A stretch of 64,000 nucleotides of DNA from Teretinema zuelzerae (GCF_021021555.1 NZ_JAINWA010000001.1:62001-126000), one strand, 5' to 3'. Counted from the first letter of the stretch, positions 51,186 to 60,256 are shown. The notes: a model not told the origin generated them from the sequence alone. A program made the numbers and translations.

Positions 51186-52949
51186 TCAATCGAGAGCGGC
51201 AGAGCCGGTATTCATCGATCGTAAGAACGCCTCATTATTCTTGCTTTTCTTCATTTTGTCAATGAGCAGTTCCATTATCTCGGTATCGTCCATCGGATTC
51301 AATACCTTGCGGAGCACCCAAATCTTTTGAATTTCTTCTTCCGTAAGAAGCAGTTCCTCTTTTCGGGTGCCGGATTTCTTGATGCTCATCGCAGGATAGA
51401 GGCGGCGATCGGAAAGTTTCCGGTCCAGGTTGATTTCCATGTTTCCCGTGCCCTTGAACTCTTCGAAAATGACTTCGTCCATGCGGCTTCCGGTTTCAAC
51501 CAGGGCTGTCGCGATGATAGTCAAGCTTCCGCCCTCTTCCACGTTTCGTGCCGCTCCGAAGAATCTCTTCGGCTTGTGCAGGGCGTTAGAATCGACGCCG
51601 CCGGAAAGCACCTTGCCGGAGGTCGGTACGGTCTGGTTATACGCTCGGGCGAGACGGGTGATCGAGTCCAGAAGGATGACGACGTCGCGCTTATGCTCGA
51701 CGAGGCGGCGCGCTTTCTCTAGCACCATTTCCGCGACCTGCACGTGCCTGGTCGCCTGTTCGTCGAAGGTGGAGGAAATTACCTCGGCCTTTACAGTCCG
51801 TTCCATGTCGGTGACTTCTTCCGGTCGTTCGTCGATGAGAAGAACGATGAGGTACACCTCGGGATGATTCGTGGTAATGGCATTGGCGATGCGCTGCATC
51901 AGAATGGTCTTTCCGGTTCTCGGAGGCGCCACGATCAGAGCGCGCTGGCCTTTTCCGATGGGACAGAACAGGTTCATGATTCTTGTAGAGATCTCGCCGG
52001 TCGTCGTTTCAAGGTTCAGTTTTTCATCGGGATACAGGGGCGTAAGATTGTCGAAGGGGATTCTGCTCTGCGCCGCCGCGACTTCGTCGAAGTTTACGGT
52101 TTCCACGCGCAGCAGCGCGAAAAATCGTTCGCCCTCTTTCGGAGACCGGATCTGTCCGTATACAGTGTCGCCTGTTTTCAGGTTGAACAGCCGAATCTGG
52201 CTCGGAGAAATGTAGATGTCGTCGGGTCCTGGCAGATAGCTGTTCTGGGGCGAGCGGAGAAAACCGTAGCCGTCGGGCAGTATTTCCAGGGATCCCGAGG
52301 CGAAGATGATGCCGCCGTGCTCGGTGTGGGCTTTCAGAATCTGGAAAATGATTTCCTGTTTTTTCATCGCCACCATGTCTTCATGTGGCACCCCGTACTG
52401 GGTGGCAAGATCCCGAAGGGCATGCATTCCCATGCGAGTCAGTTCGTTGATGGTCAGTTTCGGCTTGTTTTCGTTTTCGCGGGCGGCTTCAGCGTCTATC
52501 TGCATCGCCTGAGCGGTAAGGGTTGCGTCGTGGCGGGCATCCCGGTGATCTCTCCCCTGGTCGCGAAACCGGCGCTGGCCTCTGTTATCGCGGTTATCCC
52601 TGCCGTCTCTGTTATCTCGGTTGTCTCTGCTTTCCCGATGGTCTCGTGCTTCGTTTGGACCTTGATTTTCATGCGTTGAGGGTTTTCGCTTCACCCGCTG
52701 GCGCACTACGACTCTTTTTTCTGTTTGTTCGCTGTATTGTTGGCCGCCTCCGTTCGGGTCGGGCGGGCTGGCCGGAGCAGGTTCTGTCTGATCGACAGTT
52801 TCGGATCTCTCCGCAGGGGCAGATGCGCCCATCTCCACAGTATCCTGACGGTTTTCAGGTTGAACAAGATCAAGCTGACCCTGATCAGCCGACTGCTCAA
52901 CCTCGCCGTCTGTTGCTTCAGCGGTGCGGCGCTTTCTGATTGGTGCCAT
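51186..52949 (-). CDS. rho: Transcription termination factor Rho, with long disordered N-terminal region
   Basis: The 587-residue protein is longer than typical Rho (about 420). The first ~165 residues are polar and disordered, with tandem RDNRD-type repeats near 110-130. The Rho N-terminal helix follows ([20 protein letters not shown]), then a cold-shock-like RNA-binding domain ([20 protein letters not shown]), and the ATPase with Walker [31 protein letters not shown], and [15 protein letters not shown]. Rho unwinds and releases transcripts. N-terminal basic/acidic insertions occur in several lineages and may promote condensate formation or extra RNA binding. Confidence 0.96.
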   Translation of the reverse strand: MAPIRKRRTAEATDGEVEQSADQGQLDLVQPENRQDTVEMGASAPAERSETVDQTEPAPASPPDPNGGGQQYSEQTEKRVVVRQRVKRKPSTHENQGPNEARDHRESRDNRDNRDGRDNRDNRGQRRFRDQGRDHRDARHDATLTAQAMQIDAEAARENENKPKLTINELTRMGMHALRDLATQYGVPHEDMVAMKKQEIIFQILKAHTEHGGIIFASGSLEILPDGYGFLRSPQNSYLPGPDDIYISPSQIRLFNLKTGDTVYGQIRSPKEGERFFALLRVETVNFDEVAAAQSRIPFDNLTPLYPDEKLNLETTTGEISTRIMNLFCPIGKGQRALIVAPPRTGKTILMQRIANAITTNHPEVYLIVLLIDERPEEVTDMERTVKAEVISSTFDEQATRHVQVAEMVLEKARRLVEHKRDVVILLDSITRLARAYNQTVPTSGKVLSGGVDSNALHKPKRFFGAARNVEEGGSLTIIATALVETGSRMDEVIFEEFKGTGNMEINLDRKLSDRRLYPAMSIKKSGTRKEELLLTEEEIQKIWVLRKVLNPMDDTEIMELLIDKMKKSKNNEAFLRSMNTGSAALD

Positions 52950-53058
52950 GAGAATTCTCCATAATTATATAAAAGGACTTCTGGATAATAGACATTATTG
53001 TGTTCGGATTGGTTTTCCAGTAAAAAAAGAAAGGATTACAGTAATTATAGATACTGCC

Positions 53059-53559
53059 TTAGAATCTGTCAAGACAATGATTCGCCAGAGAGCAGGCAGC
53101 GCCTATGGTTTTACTGCGAACCGAAGCGCGGGAACCGGTAAACCGATGCAATCTAACCTCGGCAAGGGTGTTTTCGCCGTTTTTTCTGTACGCCGCCGCT
53201 ATCCAGACCGAGCCTGCGGGAAGGGCGTCTCCCGGTACGGCGGGACCCGCGAAGCCGGTTACCGCGACAGCCACATCGGCACCAGATCCGGCAAGAGCTC
53301 CTAGAGCCATGGAAGAAACGGTTTCGCGGCTTACGGCGCCGTATTTTTCAATAGTCTCCCGGGGGACTCCCAAAAGAGCTGTTTTTGCTTCGTTCGAATA
53401 CACGATAAATCCGCCCCATAGAACCGCGGACGAGCCGGGAATCGAGGTAACGGCATGGGCGATGCCGCCGGCGGTCAAAGACTCGGCAGTCACGAGAGTC
53501 AGCGCCCGCGAACGCAGGGCCGCGAACAATTTTTTCGGATAATTGGGCGTAAAAATCAC
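53059..53559 (-). CDS. CinA C-terminal domain protein (nicotinamide-nucleotide amidase type)
   Basis: The 166-residue protein matches the stand-alone CinA_C/PncC domain: LVTAESLTAGGIAHAVTSIP near 22-41 with the catalytic Ser/Thr set, VLWGGFIVYSNEAKTALLGV, YGAVSRETVSSMALGAL, and VAVAVTGFAGPAVPGDALPA. PncC deamidates nicotinamide mononucleotide for NAD recycling. It overlaps the bactofilin gene by four bases, so both are in the same transcript. Length is normal for the single-domain form. Confidence 0.9.
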   Translation of the reverse strand: MIFTPNYPKKLFAALRSRALTLVTAESLTAGGIAHAVTSIPGSSAVLWGGFIVYSNEAKTALLGVPRETIEKYGAVSRETVSSMALGALAGSGADVAVAVTGFAGPAVPGDALPAGSVWIAAAYRKNGENTLAEVRLHRFTGSRASVRSKTIGAACSLANHCLDRF

Positions 53560-53978
53560 TGATCAGGGTTCAGTCGAAGCTGATCCTTCAACATATCCGG
53601 ACGCGACGAAAACAAATCGATATCGGCATTCGGACGAATCATCTCGACCTGGCCTTCGAAGGATACGCCGTCGGCGATTTTCAATCGCGACGTGGTAAGA
53701 TTTCCCCGAACAGAGCCGCCGCTTCGGATTTCGATTCGGTCTCCGGCAGTCATATCTCCGCTCACCTGTCCGTCGACCACTATGGACGCGGCTGTTACAT
53801 AATCGGCGCTGCAGGAAGCGCCTTTTTTAATAACAAGGGCGCCGAGAGCGTCGATAGTTCCGTTGAAGGTTCCCGCGATATGAAGTTCTTCTGAAAATTT
53901 CAGAAATCCCTCAAAACGCGTTTTTTCTCCTAAAACGGTTATATCCCTCTCGGGTTCCTTTTCCTTGTATTTTGCCAT
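53556..53978 (-). CDS. Bactofilin
   Basis: From ATG 53978 (TAGGAAA upstream) the 140-residue protein has a short disordered N-terminus and the bactofilin beta-helix (TVLGEKTRFEGFLKFSEELH, then AGTFNGTIDALGALVIKKGA, and VDGQVSGDMTAGDRIEIRSG). Bactofilins self-assemble into nucleotide-free filaments that position cell-wall and motility proteins. A helical cell shape is a plausible context in a spirochaete. It is between a small TPR-like gene and cinA-type gene, all minus strand. Confidence 0.9.
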   Translation of the reverse strand: MAKYKEKEPERDITVLGEKTRFEGFLKFSEELHIAGTFNGTIDALGALVIKKGASCSADYVTAASIVVDGQVSGDMTAGDRIEIRSGGSVRGNLTTSRLKIADGVSFEGQVEMIRPNADIDLFSSRPDMLKDQLRLNPDQ

Positions 53979-53997
53979 CTGATTTCCTACTTTGTCG

Positions 53998-54207
53998 TCA
54001 TTGTGAAAACGCCGTCCCAATCATCGGGGGAGGATTGGCGATGTACCAATCGCAGCGTTCAAGATACACCCGCGAGGGCGAATCGGTCGGATCAGCCTCC
54101 AGCGCCCTGGCGAAAAAATCGCGGGCGCCGGAAAAATCCATTAATTTATAGCATTTTCTGCCCTGAGAAAATAGATCTATAGCTGTCCGCTTTTGTTCGC
54201 TTATCAT
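53998..54207 (-). CDS. Small tetratricopeptide-like protein, 69 aa
   Basis: From ATG 54207 the product begins MISEQKRTAIDLFSQGRKCY and continues YKLMDFSGARDFFARALEAD, a single TPR unit (A-x-F-F-A-R-A-L), and ends with PPPMIGTAFSQ. An upstream ATG at 54240 is possible but overlaps the response-regulator gene by 29 bases. A minimal protein-interaction module; partner unknown. It sits between the response regulator and bactofilin genes and is likely translated by coupling. Confidence 0.6.
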   Translation of the reverse strand: MISEQKRTAIDLFSQGRKCYKLMDFSGARDFFARALEADPTDSPSRVYLERCDWYIANPPPMIGTAFSQ

Positions 54208-54211
54208 AGGA

Positions 54212-54895
54212 TTATTCGCTGTACGCTTTGCGCAGTTCATTCTCCAGGGAAGATACTGCGATTTCGCGGCTCTTCAGCTTCACCGCTTCTTCCTGAAGAA
54301 CGGAAATCTTGTCCTGAAGACGGCTGTACTCAAGCTGGCAGGCGTCCAGAGAAGCTTTAAAGGCGGTATCCTGCGGCACGGCGGGGGAAGAACAGAGCGC
54401 GAGCAGTTTTTCCGAAACCAGCTCGACGTAATCGATGAGATTCCGCGAGAGCTGTTCCTGCAGCGCGATGCGGGATTCGCGTTTTTTCAGCTGATCGATC
54501 AATTCATGATTTCTGAGCACGGAGCGTATCCGGGCGAGAACTTCGGAAAAATTAAAGGGTTTCGTGATGTAATCGTCGACGCCCAGTTCGAATCCTTCGA
54601 TTTTATCCTTTACGTCGTCCATCGCAGAGAACATCACTATGGGCACGTCGTGCCATTCAGCGTACTCGGGGTCATTCTTCAGAATCCGCGTAACTTCCCA
54701 GCCGGACATCTTCGGCATAATGTTGTCGAGCATTATCAGGTCCGGAGAAAACTCCTTAACTTTTTCGAGACAATCCCGGCCGTTGGCGGCTTTTTCAACG
54801 ATGAAGCCGAGCTTCGACAGCATGAGGTCGAAGAATTCTACATTAATCTGCTCGTCGTCTACAATTAAAATCTTTTTTCGTGTTTCCATCATCAT
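54212..54895 (-). CDS. Response regulator with C-terminal coiled coil
   Basis: The 227-residue protein has a full receiver domain: KKILIVDDEQINVEFFDLML with the acidic pair, DLIMLDNIMPKMSGWEVTRI with the phosphoacceptor Asp near 56, VPIVMFSAMDDVKDK near 85-99, and DDYITKPFNFSEVLARI near 109-125 with the Lys. Instead of a DNA-binding or enzymatic output it has a long helical part (about 140-225) suited to dimerisation or partner binding. It is downstream of lnt by six bases. Three ATG codons in a row leave the exact start open. The output is unknown. Confidence 0.85.
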   Translation of the reverse strand: MMMETRKKILIVDDEQINVEFFDLMLSKLGFIVEKAANGRDCLEKVKEFSPDLIMLDNIMPKMSGWEVTRILKNDPEYAEWHDVPIVMFSAMDDVKDKIEGFELGVDDYITKPFNFSEVLARIRSVLRNHELIDQLKKRESRIALQEQLSRNLIDYVELVSEKLLALCSSPAVPQDTAFKASLDACQLEYSRLQDKISVLQEEAVKLKSREIAVSSLENELRKAYSE

Positions 54896-54901
54896 ACCTG
54901 C

Positions 54902-56530
54902 CTAATTTTCGTATACCTTTCGAAGCTTTGTCAACACGGCCGCGATCAAGCCCATGCATGATACTGCAAAGAACGCAATTCCCCAAACGTCACCCCACCG
55001 GGTATATAGGGTTGGAGAATAATCAGAGACAAGAGGGATTCTGCCGGCGAGATACGCGGGTTCGGAAGGAGGGGCCATAGCGGTAACGCGGCCGTCGGGA
55101 TCAACAAAGCAGGTTTGGCCCGAGGCCGTCGATCTTACCAGCGGAACGCGGTTTTCTACCGCTCGAAAGACTGCCATGCTCAAATGCTGGTACTGGCACG
55201 GCAAACTCTTCGCCCAGGCGTCGTTAGTCAAATTCACGATCGCCCGAGCGCCGGAACGCACAAAACGGCGGGAAATATAGCCGAAGGTGTCTTCAAAACA
55301 GATCGGCGTGGAAAACACCAGGCCGGCTGCCGAAAAAACAGCGGGGTCCGATCCCTTCTCCCAAAAATGCGTATCGTTCGCGATGAGCAAATCATACACC
55401 CAGGGAAGCCACTTTCTGTAGGGAAAATGCTCGGTAAACGGAACAAGGTGCATTTTCCTGTATCGCTCGGGCCGGGGAGGATTCACATTCTCGCCCGGCC
55501 GGAAAAGGAATACTGCGTTATAGTCGAGCCGTCCGAGTTCTCCCGATTCGAGAGGGCCCATGACGGCGTCGTCGTTGCCGAGTACGAAGGGAACCGGAGC
55601 CGAATCAAGATACTGCAAAAGGCGCGAAACCAGCTCCCAGGATTCCCGATCTTCCCGGTACCGGTAATGCCAGTCGATGCGCGGGATAAATGCGGTTTCA
55701 GGCCACACGACCAGGGCGGTTTCAGGATGCGCTTCCAAAGCCTGATCGGACAGGCGGGTCAGCGTCTCAAAGTCTTTTTTATAAGCGGCGATTCCGCCCA
55801 TCCAGGGGTCGCTGTTCGGCTGAATCAGCGCGATCGGAACCGAGTCCTTCGCCGTCCAGTCCTGTTGCTTAACCGTTCCGTAGACTAAAGCCGCGCAAAA
55901 GCAAACGCCCCAAGCTATGGCGTAGCCGTAATTGCGCGCGGCGAAGGAACGCACGCCCGTGCCCCAGGTTTTCACCGGACCGGCGCAACCGTCCTTGAAT
56001 GCCCCCGCGATCCACGCCGAAGGAAACACCGCCAGAGCCGACACGCCCCATACCCCGAAAATCGATGCGATTCCGATAACCGATGGAAGCGTCCACTGCG
56101 AGTAGCCGATAATGCCGTAGGAATATCCGTTAAAGCCCAGGGTTTTAACATATTCATACCCTATCCAGATAACCCACTGAAGAATGTACCCGCGCTTCGG
56201 AAAGGCCGAATCCGCAAGCTTAAGAAGGGGAATAATGCACAACAGCCAGAAAAAATACAAAATCCCGATGACGTACATCGCCAGGGGATGGAACACGCCC
56301 AGCCAATAGGTAAAAAGGCAGTACGACAGAAGTCCGTACATGCCGCCCCATACAAAAGACGATTTAAAACTGATTCTGCGAACCAGAAGAAACAGAGGAA
56401 CGAACGCTATGTACGCAAGAAAGGGAAAACCGTGAAGAGATATAAGATTCGGTTGCGGGAGGGCGAACAATAAAACGGAAAGAACTAATAGGAAGAAATT
56501 GACGAAAAAGGCATTCAGTTTGGAAGCCAT
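54902..56530 (-). CDS. lnt: Apolipoprotein N-acyltransferase
   Basis: From ATG 56530, which overlaps the HU stop as TAATG, the protein has 542 residues. The N-terminal half has about six to eight membrane segments. The nitrilase-like domain follows with ALVVWPETAFIPRIDWHYRY (catalytic Glu near 278) and STPICFEDTFGYISRRFVRS (catalytic Cys). It adds the third acyl chain to lipoproteins in the inner membrane, fitting a genome with several lipoproteins in this window. It is longer than E. coli Lnt (512) by a modest amount. Confidence 0.92.
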   Translation of the reverse strand: MASKLNAFFVNFFLLVLSVLLFALPQPNLISLHGFPFLAYIAFVPLFLLVRRISFKSSFVWGGMYGLLSYCLFTYWLGVFHPLAMYVIGILYFFWLLCIIPLLKLADSAFPKRGYILQWVIWIGYEYVKTLGFNGYSYGIIGYSQWTLPSVIGIASIFGVWGVSALAVFPSAWIAGAFKDGCAGPVKTWGTGVRSFAARNYGYAIAWGVCFCAALVYGTVKQQDWTAKDSVPIALIQPNSDPWMGGIAAYKKDFETLTRLSDQALEAHPETALVVWPETAFIPRIDWHYRYREDRESWELVSRLLQYLDSAPVPFVLGNDDAVMGPLESGELGRLDYNAVFLFRPGENVNPPRPERYRKMHLVPFTEHFPYRKWLPWVYDLLIANDTHFWEKGSDPAVFSAAGLVFSTPICFEDTFGYISRRFVRSGARAIVNLTNDAWAKSLPCQYQHLSMAVFRAVENRVPLVRSTASGQTCFVDPDGRVTAMAPPSEPAYLAGRIPLVSDYSPTLYTRWGDVWGIAFFAVSCMGLIAAVLTKLRKVYEN

Positions 56531-56868
56531 TACTTGGTATCCCGGGAGGCTCCGTCGGCGGATCTGCGGGAAGGAATGTCCCATACGGTGTTTTTCAGAT
56601 CCTTCCCGGACCGGAAAGCGACCACGGCATGGTCTTCCACGCTGACGATTTCGCCGGTTTTCGGATTGCGCGCTTTTTTTCTTCCCTTGCGTTCGCGAAT
56701 TTCGAACGTGCCGAATCCGCGAAGCTCTACGCATTGGTCGTTCTCGAGGGCGCTTTTTATTTCTTCCAAAAACAAATCGACGATGCCGCGAATATCCTTC
56801 AGCTCATGACCGCTTTTTTGGTAGATGTTTTCTATAAGCTCGCTTTTTGTTTGCTTTCCAGAATTCAT
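56530..56868 (-). CDS. HU/IHF-family DNA-binding protein
   Basis: The 112-residue protein has the HU fold: SELIENIYQKSGHELKDIRG, then ENDQCVELRGFGTFEIRERK, and KARNPKTGEIVSVEDHAVVA, where RNPKTGE is the DNA-intercalating arm. A C-terminal tail of about 20 residues (SRRSADGASRDTK) exceeds typical HU (90 residues) and is basic and polar. It bends and compacts DNA. The lnt gene follows by one-base coupling. Confidence 0.92.
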   Translation of the reverse strand: MNSGKQTKSELIENIYQKSGHELKDIRGIVDLFLEEIKSALENDQCVELRGFGTFEIRERKGRKKARNPKTGEIVSVEDHAVVAFRSGKDLKNTVWDIPSRRSADGASRDTK

Positions 56869-56915
56869 GAAGTTCCTCTTCAGTGGTATCGTATCATAGA
56901 ACGATATACTTGTTA

Positions 56916-56953
56916 AGAAAAAAAAACCGCAAGCGGTAATTAACCGTTGCGGT
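56916..56953 (-). terminator. Terminator of rpsT
   Basis: On the minus strand the arms AACCGCAA and TTGCGGTT plus an inner GGT/ACC pairing are followed by more than eight T, 28 bases past the rpsT stop. Confidence 0.85.
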
Positions 56954-56980
56954 TCTCGACAAGCGACGAATCAGAAGCTG

Positions 56981-57256
56981 TTATTTTGCTGCAAAAGAGG
57001 CGTTATACAATTTCTGCATCCGCGACTTCTTTCGAGCGGCCGCGTTGCGAGCAATAATGCCTTTGCGAGCGGCGGTGTCGAGTTCTTTCACCAGGGAACG
57101 AAGAAGATCGCCGGCTGCAGCCGCGTCCTTGGACTGGATGCTCGCGACATATTTCTTCGCACTTGTGCGTACTGAACTCTTCACGGCCTTGTTCTTGATC
57201 CGCCGTACTTCACTCTGCTTATGTCTTTTGACTGCAGAAGAACTTTTCACTGCCAA
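56981..57256 (-). CDS. rpsT: 30S ribosomal protein S20
   Basis: The 91-residue basic helical protein has S20 features: SSAVKRHKQSEVRRIKNKAV, SSVRTSAKKYVASIQSKDAA, and DTAARKGIIARNAAARKKSR. S20 binds 16S rRNA early in assembly. The ATG at 57256 follows the weak purine block GGGGG about nine bases away. It has its own terminator downstream. Confidence 0.95.
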   Translation of the reverse strand: MAVKSSSAVKRHKQSEVRRIKNKAVKSSVRTSAKKYVASIQSKDAAAAGDLLRSLVKELDTAARKGIIARNAAARKKSRMQKLYNASFAAK

Positions 57257-57416
57257 AGGGAACCCCCGAAATAATACTGTGTAGGAAGATTACCAAAAGA
57301 GTTGGAATACGTCAAGTGCGGGACATATAATCTTGAGAAAATCCGCGCCTTTTTGCTTGACACTTCCCGAGGTTTTCACTATTGTGATTCTTATATTTGT
57401 TTTCAGGAGATTACAC

Positions 57417-57587
57417 ATGGGTGGAGCCAGTAAGAACTCTCGTACGTCAGTTACGACACACAAGTTTGTTTGTACGTGCGGCGGCGAAGTTATCATGAAA
57501 ACCCTGTTTGAAAGCGGAAAACTGAAGAATGTTGCGGAATGCTCGAAGTGCAAGCGCGTCGAACGCCGTCCGAAGGACTTCAAATAA
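57417..57587 (+). CDS. Small zinc-ribbon protein, 56 aa
   Basis: The start ATG 57417 has AGGAG seven bases upstream. The protein begins MGGASKNSRTSVTTHKFVCT and ends with CSKCKRVERRPKDFK. The cysteines CTCGG and CSKC form a zinc-ribbon-like pair. It has its own strong terminator and a convincing ribosome binding site, so it is a real short gene. I do not recognise a named family; its size and basic tail suggest a ribosome- or RNA-associated factor. Confidence 0.75.
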   Translation: MGGASKNSRTSVTTHKFVCTCGGEVIMKTLFESGKLKNVAECSKCKRVERRPKDFK

Positions 57588-57611
57588 TACCCGCCTTGAA
57601 CAAGGCTTTCG

Positions 57612-57641
57612 AAAAGGAACCCCAAGGGGTTCCTTTTTTTT
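57612..57641. terminator. Terminator after the zinc-ribbon gene
   Basis: AAGGAACCCC pairs with GGGGTTCCTT across two bases, followed by eight T. A-runs on the other side let it also end the convergent dinG-like gene at 57640. Confidence 0.85.
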
Positions 57642-60114
57642 ATCTATAGATGAACCGTTCGACCGAATCGGACAATACATGCATCGAATCGAAACAAACA
57701 GCTGTTTCGGGAATGCTTTGTAAAAAGACGGCCCCGTACCGCTTCGCAAGCAAACGCCTATCAAGCACAACCACCGAACCTCTATCAGTTTTCCGTCTCA
57801 TCAATCGGCCGAATCCCTGACGAAATCGCACAACAGCTTCCGGAACGCTTAATTCCATAAACGGATTTCCTCCGGAAAGCGATATTGCCTCCGACCGGGC
57901 GGCGTGAACAGGATCGTTCGGTACGCGGAAGGGAAGCTTCACCATGATCACCTGCAGCAGAGCGTCTCCGGGGGCGTCGACGCCTTCCCAGAAAGAGTCC
58001 GTGGCGAACAGAACGCTCGATTCGTCTGTCTTGAACGCTTCCAACAGACGGAAGCGGTCGTCGTCTCCCTGGCGGAGAATCTGCATGCCCAGGGGTGAAA
58101 GAACCCTTCTCGCGGCTTCGCAGGCCGATCTGAGCGATTCATACGAGGTGAACAGGACCAGCGTATGTCCTCCGGAAGCCTGCAGCAGCGAAATAATGGC
58201 TGTTTCTGCCCACAGTTGAAATTCGGGCGAATCAGGCAGGGGAGAATCAGTCGGTATGCCCAAGAGCACATTTCGCGCATAAGGAAACGGAGACTCGAAT
58301 ATGCCGGTTCGTATCCGCTGCGGGTCTGCCCGGGTCACGCCGACCCTCCTGAGCCAGAAATCGAACGAATCCGCTATTCTCAGCGTGGCCGATGTGCAGA
58401 CTACGGTTCTGAAGGGTTCGAAAACCCCTTCCAGCATCATGGGAGCGATGGATAAGGGGGTCTGCACAAAGCGCGGGTACCACGAAGGCTCTGACGAGTC
58501 TCCCCGGGGAGAACGGTTCGCCAACCGCTTTTTTTCGATCCAAAACACCGATTCCGGACGCTCCGACCATTCGCAGAAATTCTGGCATAAGGATCCGATG
58601 AACTCGATCCGGCGCAGGGCGAATTTCGATTCCCAGACGATGGGATCATCCTGATCCTCCTCCGCTATGCCTTCCAGCACCGTACGCACGACTCCGGTAA
58701 AGACCGATACAGCGCCTCTGAGTTTGGAAAGAACCGGAAAAAGCTCGTTTGCGGCGGAAGCGGTTTCAGAACAAAGCCGCCAGGTAGAGGCATCCCCCAA
58801 TAAGCGCATCGCGCAGTCTTCCGCGTCCGAGTACGAGGCTTTAATTTCCTGAACGGCTGCAAGGGCGTCCTGAACCTCTCCGGCAGACGAAGAAAGCCGC
58901 TCAAGGGAGATGAGATGACCCGCGACCGAGCTTCTGCGGACTCGATACAACAGAGAAAGCTGCTTCAGTACCTTAAAACGGGTGAAATACTCGGAAAAGA
59001 AACTGGTGGCCGCTCCTTCCATGGAATGGGCTTCGTCGAACACGATATGATGAAACGGGGGAAGAACCGCCGTATCGTCGTACCCTACCCCGGCCATTCT
59101 CACTTCCAGGTCTGCGAACAGCAAATGATGATTGACGATTAACAGAGAGGCAGAAGCGGCTTCCTTCCTGACGCGCATGACGAAGCATTCTTCATGGCGC
59201 GAACAACGCATTCCCATGCAGGCATCCGATTCCGAACAAACTCGAGACCAGACCTCTTCTCTGGGCATAAAGGTTAAATCAGAACGGCTTCCGTCGGAAG
59301 TGGTTTCCGCCCATTGCTGAATGCGGCGAAGCTCCTCCGTTTCGTCTTCAAAAAAATCGCTTTCGATCGAAGCTTCCCCGACGGCTTCCTGCAAGCGGCG
59401 CAGACACACATAATTCTGGCGGCCTTTGATCAGAACCGCCTTTATCGGCTGGCCGATGATTTCAATAGCCCGCGGGATGTCCTTATCGATCAATTGCTGT
59501 TGAAGATTGATGGTTCCCGTAGAAACGACGACTCTGTCTTTATTCTGCAATGCCCATTGCATCGCGGGCAGCAGATAGGCATAACTTTTTCCAACTCCCG
59601 TGCCCGCTTCGAAAACCCCGATCGAGCCTTCATTAAACGAAGCGGCGATTTCCTTCGTCAATTGCAGCTGAGACGGCCGTTCCTCGTAATCCGAACGATT
59701 TTGAGCCAGGGGGCCGGTTTCGTCGAGAAGGGCTGAAACATACTCAGGATCAAGCGGTACCTTCTCGCGGCTCAAAACAGGCTCCACGACGACATAGACG
59801 TCGGTGACGTCGTTATTAACGATGTAGAAGCCCAATCCCGACTCCGCCGCCTGGGAGGCGATGTTCAAATCGGCGTCGCTCGGCGTCAAATTGCCGGAAG
59901 GATGGTTATGCACGAGAACTTCCGCGTTTTCCGCCGCGGAGCGTATTACAGGAACCGCGCTTTGATGGCCGCGGGCGGCAATGGTGATAGTTGTAATGCA
60001 TCCCTCGCCGTCAAGGCAGCAGGCCGCGAATACTTCGTTGCCGCCGGCCTCGCTGATGGATGCGGAGAGAATCTCGCGGACTGCGGGGCTGAAACGCATA
60101 TCCATATCAGACAT
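57640..60114 (-). CDS. DinG/XPD-family helicase fused to an N-terminal JAMM (RadC-like) domain
   Basis: Residues about 1-130 form a RadC/JAMM-type domain: VLVHNHPSGNLTPSDADLNI gives the HxH-x-S-x-G and later Asp metal site. The helicase part begins near residue 145 with Walker A FEAGTGVGKSYAYLLPAMQW. The four-cysteine FeS site is CSESDACMGMRCSRHEEC (about 287-304), the DEAH box VFDEAHSMEGAA follows near 355, and helicase motifs VCTSATL, FATDSFWEGVDAPGD and FRQGFGRLMRRKTDRG come at the C-terminus. DinG removes R-loops and unwinds DNA; the JAMM-like domain may add a structure-specific or peptidase-like function. The whole is 824 residues with no frameshift. Confidence 0.9.
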   Translation of the reverse strand: MSDMDMRFSPAVREILSASISEAGGNEVFAACCLDGEGCITTITIAARGHQSAVPVIRSAAENAEVLVHNHPSGNLTPSDADLNIASQAAESGLGFYIVNNDVTDVYVVVEPVLSREKVPLDPEYVSALLDETGPLAQNRSDYEERPSQLQLTKEIAASFNEGSIGVFEAGTGVGKSYAYLLPAMQWALQNKDRVVVSTGTINLQQQLIDKDIPRAIEIIGQPIKAVLIKGRQNYVCLRRLQEAVGEASIESDFFEDETEELRRIQQWAETTSDGSRSDLTFMPREEVWSRVCSESDACMGMRCSRHEECFVMRVRKEAASASLLIVNHHLLFADLEVRMAGVGYDDTAVLPPFHHIVFDEAHSMEGAATSFFSEYFTRFKVLKQLSLLYRVRRSSVAGHLISLERLSSSAGEVQDALAAVQEIKASYSDAEDCAMRLLGDASTWRLCSETASAANELFPVLSKLRGAVSVFTGVVRTVLEGIAEEDQDDPIVWESKFALRRIEFIGSLCQNFCEWSERPESVFWIEKKRLANRSPRGDSSEPSWYPRFVQTPLSIAPMMLEGVFEPFRTVVCTSATLRIADSFDFWLRRVGVTRADPQRIRTGIFESPFPYARNVLLGIPTDSPLPDSPEFQLWAETAIISLLQASGGHTLVLFTSYESLRSACEAARRVLSPLGMQILRQGDDDRFRLLEAFKTDESSVLFATDSFWEGVDAPGDALLQVIMVKLPFRVPNDPVHAARSEAISLSGGNPFMELSVPEAVVRFRQGFGRLMRRKTDRGSVVVLDRRLLAKRYGAVFLQSIPETAVCFDSMHVLSDSVERFIYR

Positions 60115-60129
60115 AAACCCCTCCCGGCG

Positions 60130-60162
60130 AAAAAAAAAGGTAAGGACCCTAAGTCCTTACCT
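60130..60162 (-). terminator. Terminator downstream of tRNA-Glu
   Basis: On the minus strand AGGTAAGGAC pairs with GTCCTTACCT and is followed by eight T, 23 bases past the tRNA. Confidence 0.85.
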
Positions 60163-60184
60163 GAAACGACCATATTAAGGTCAA

Positions 60185-60256
60185 CATCTCCTAGGGGAAT
60201 TGAACCCCTGTTGTCGGGATGAAAACCCGATGTCCTAACCACTAGACGAAGGAGAC
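60185..60256 (-). tRNA. tRNA-Glu (anticodon UUC)
   Basis: The minus-strand sequence folds as a full cloverleaf: acceptor stem GTCTCCT with AGGAGAT, D arm GTCTAGTGGTTAGGAC, anticodon loop TTTTCAT (anticodon TTC), and T arm GGGGTTCAATTCCCC. The first acceptor pair is G-U. The 3' CCA is not encoded. Confidence 0.95.

Noticed and set aside
52575-52655. Tandem short repeats that could suggest a CRISPR array
   Set aside because: They are in-frame RDNRD-type coding repeats of rho with no unique spacers of constant length.
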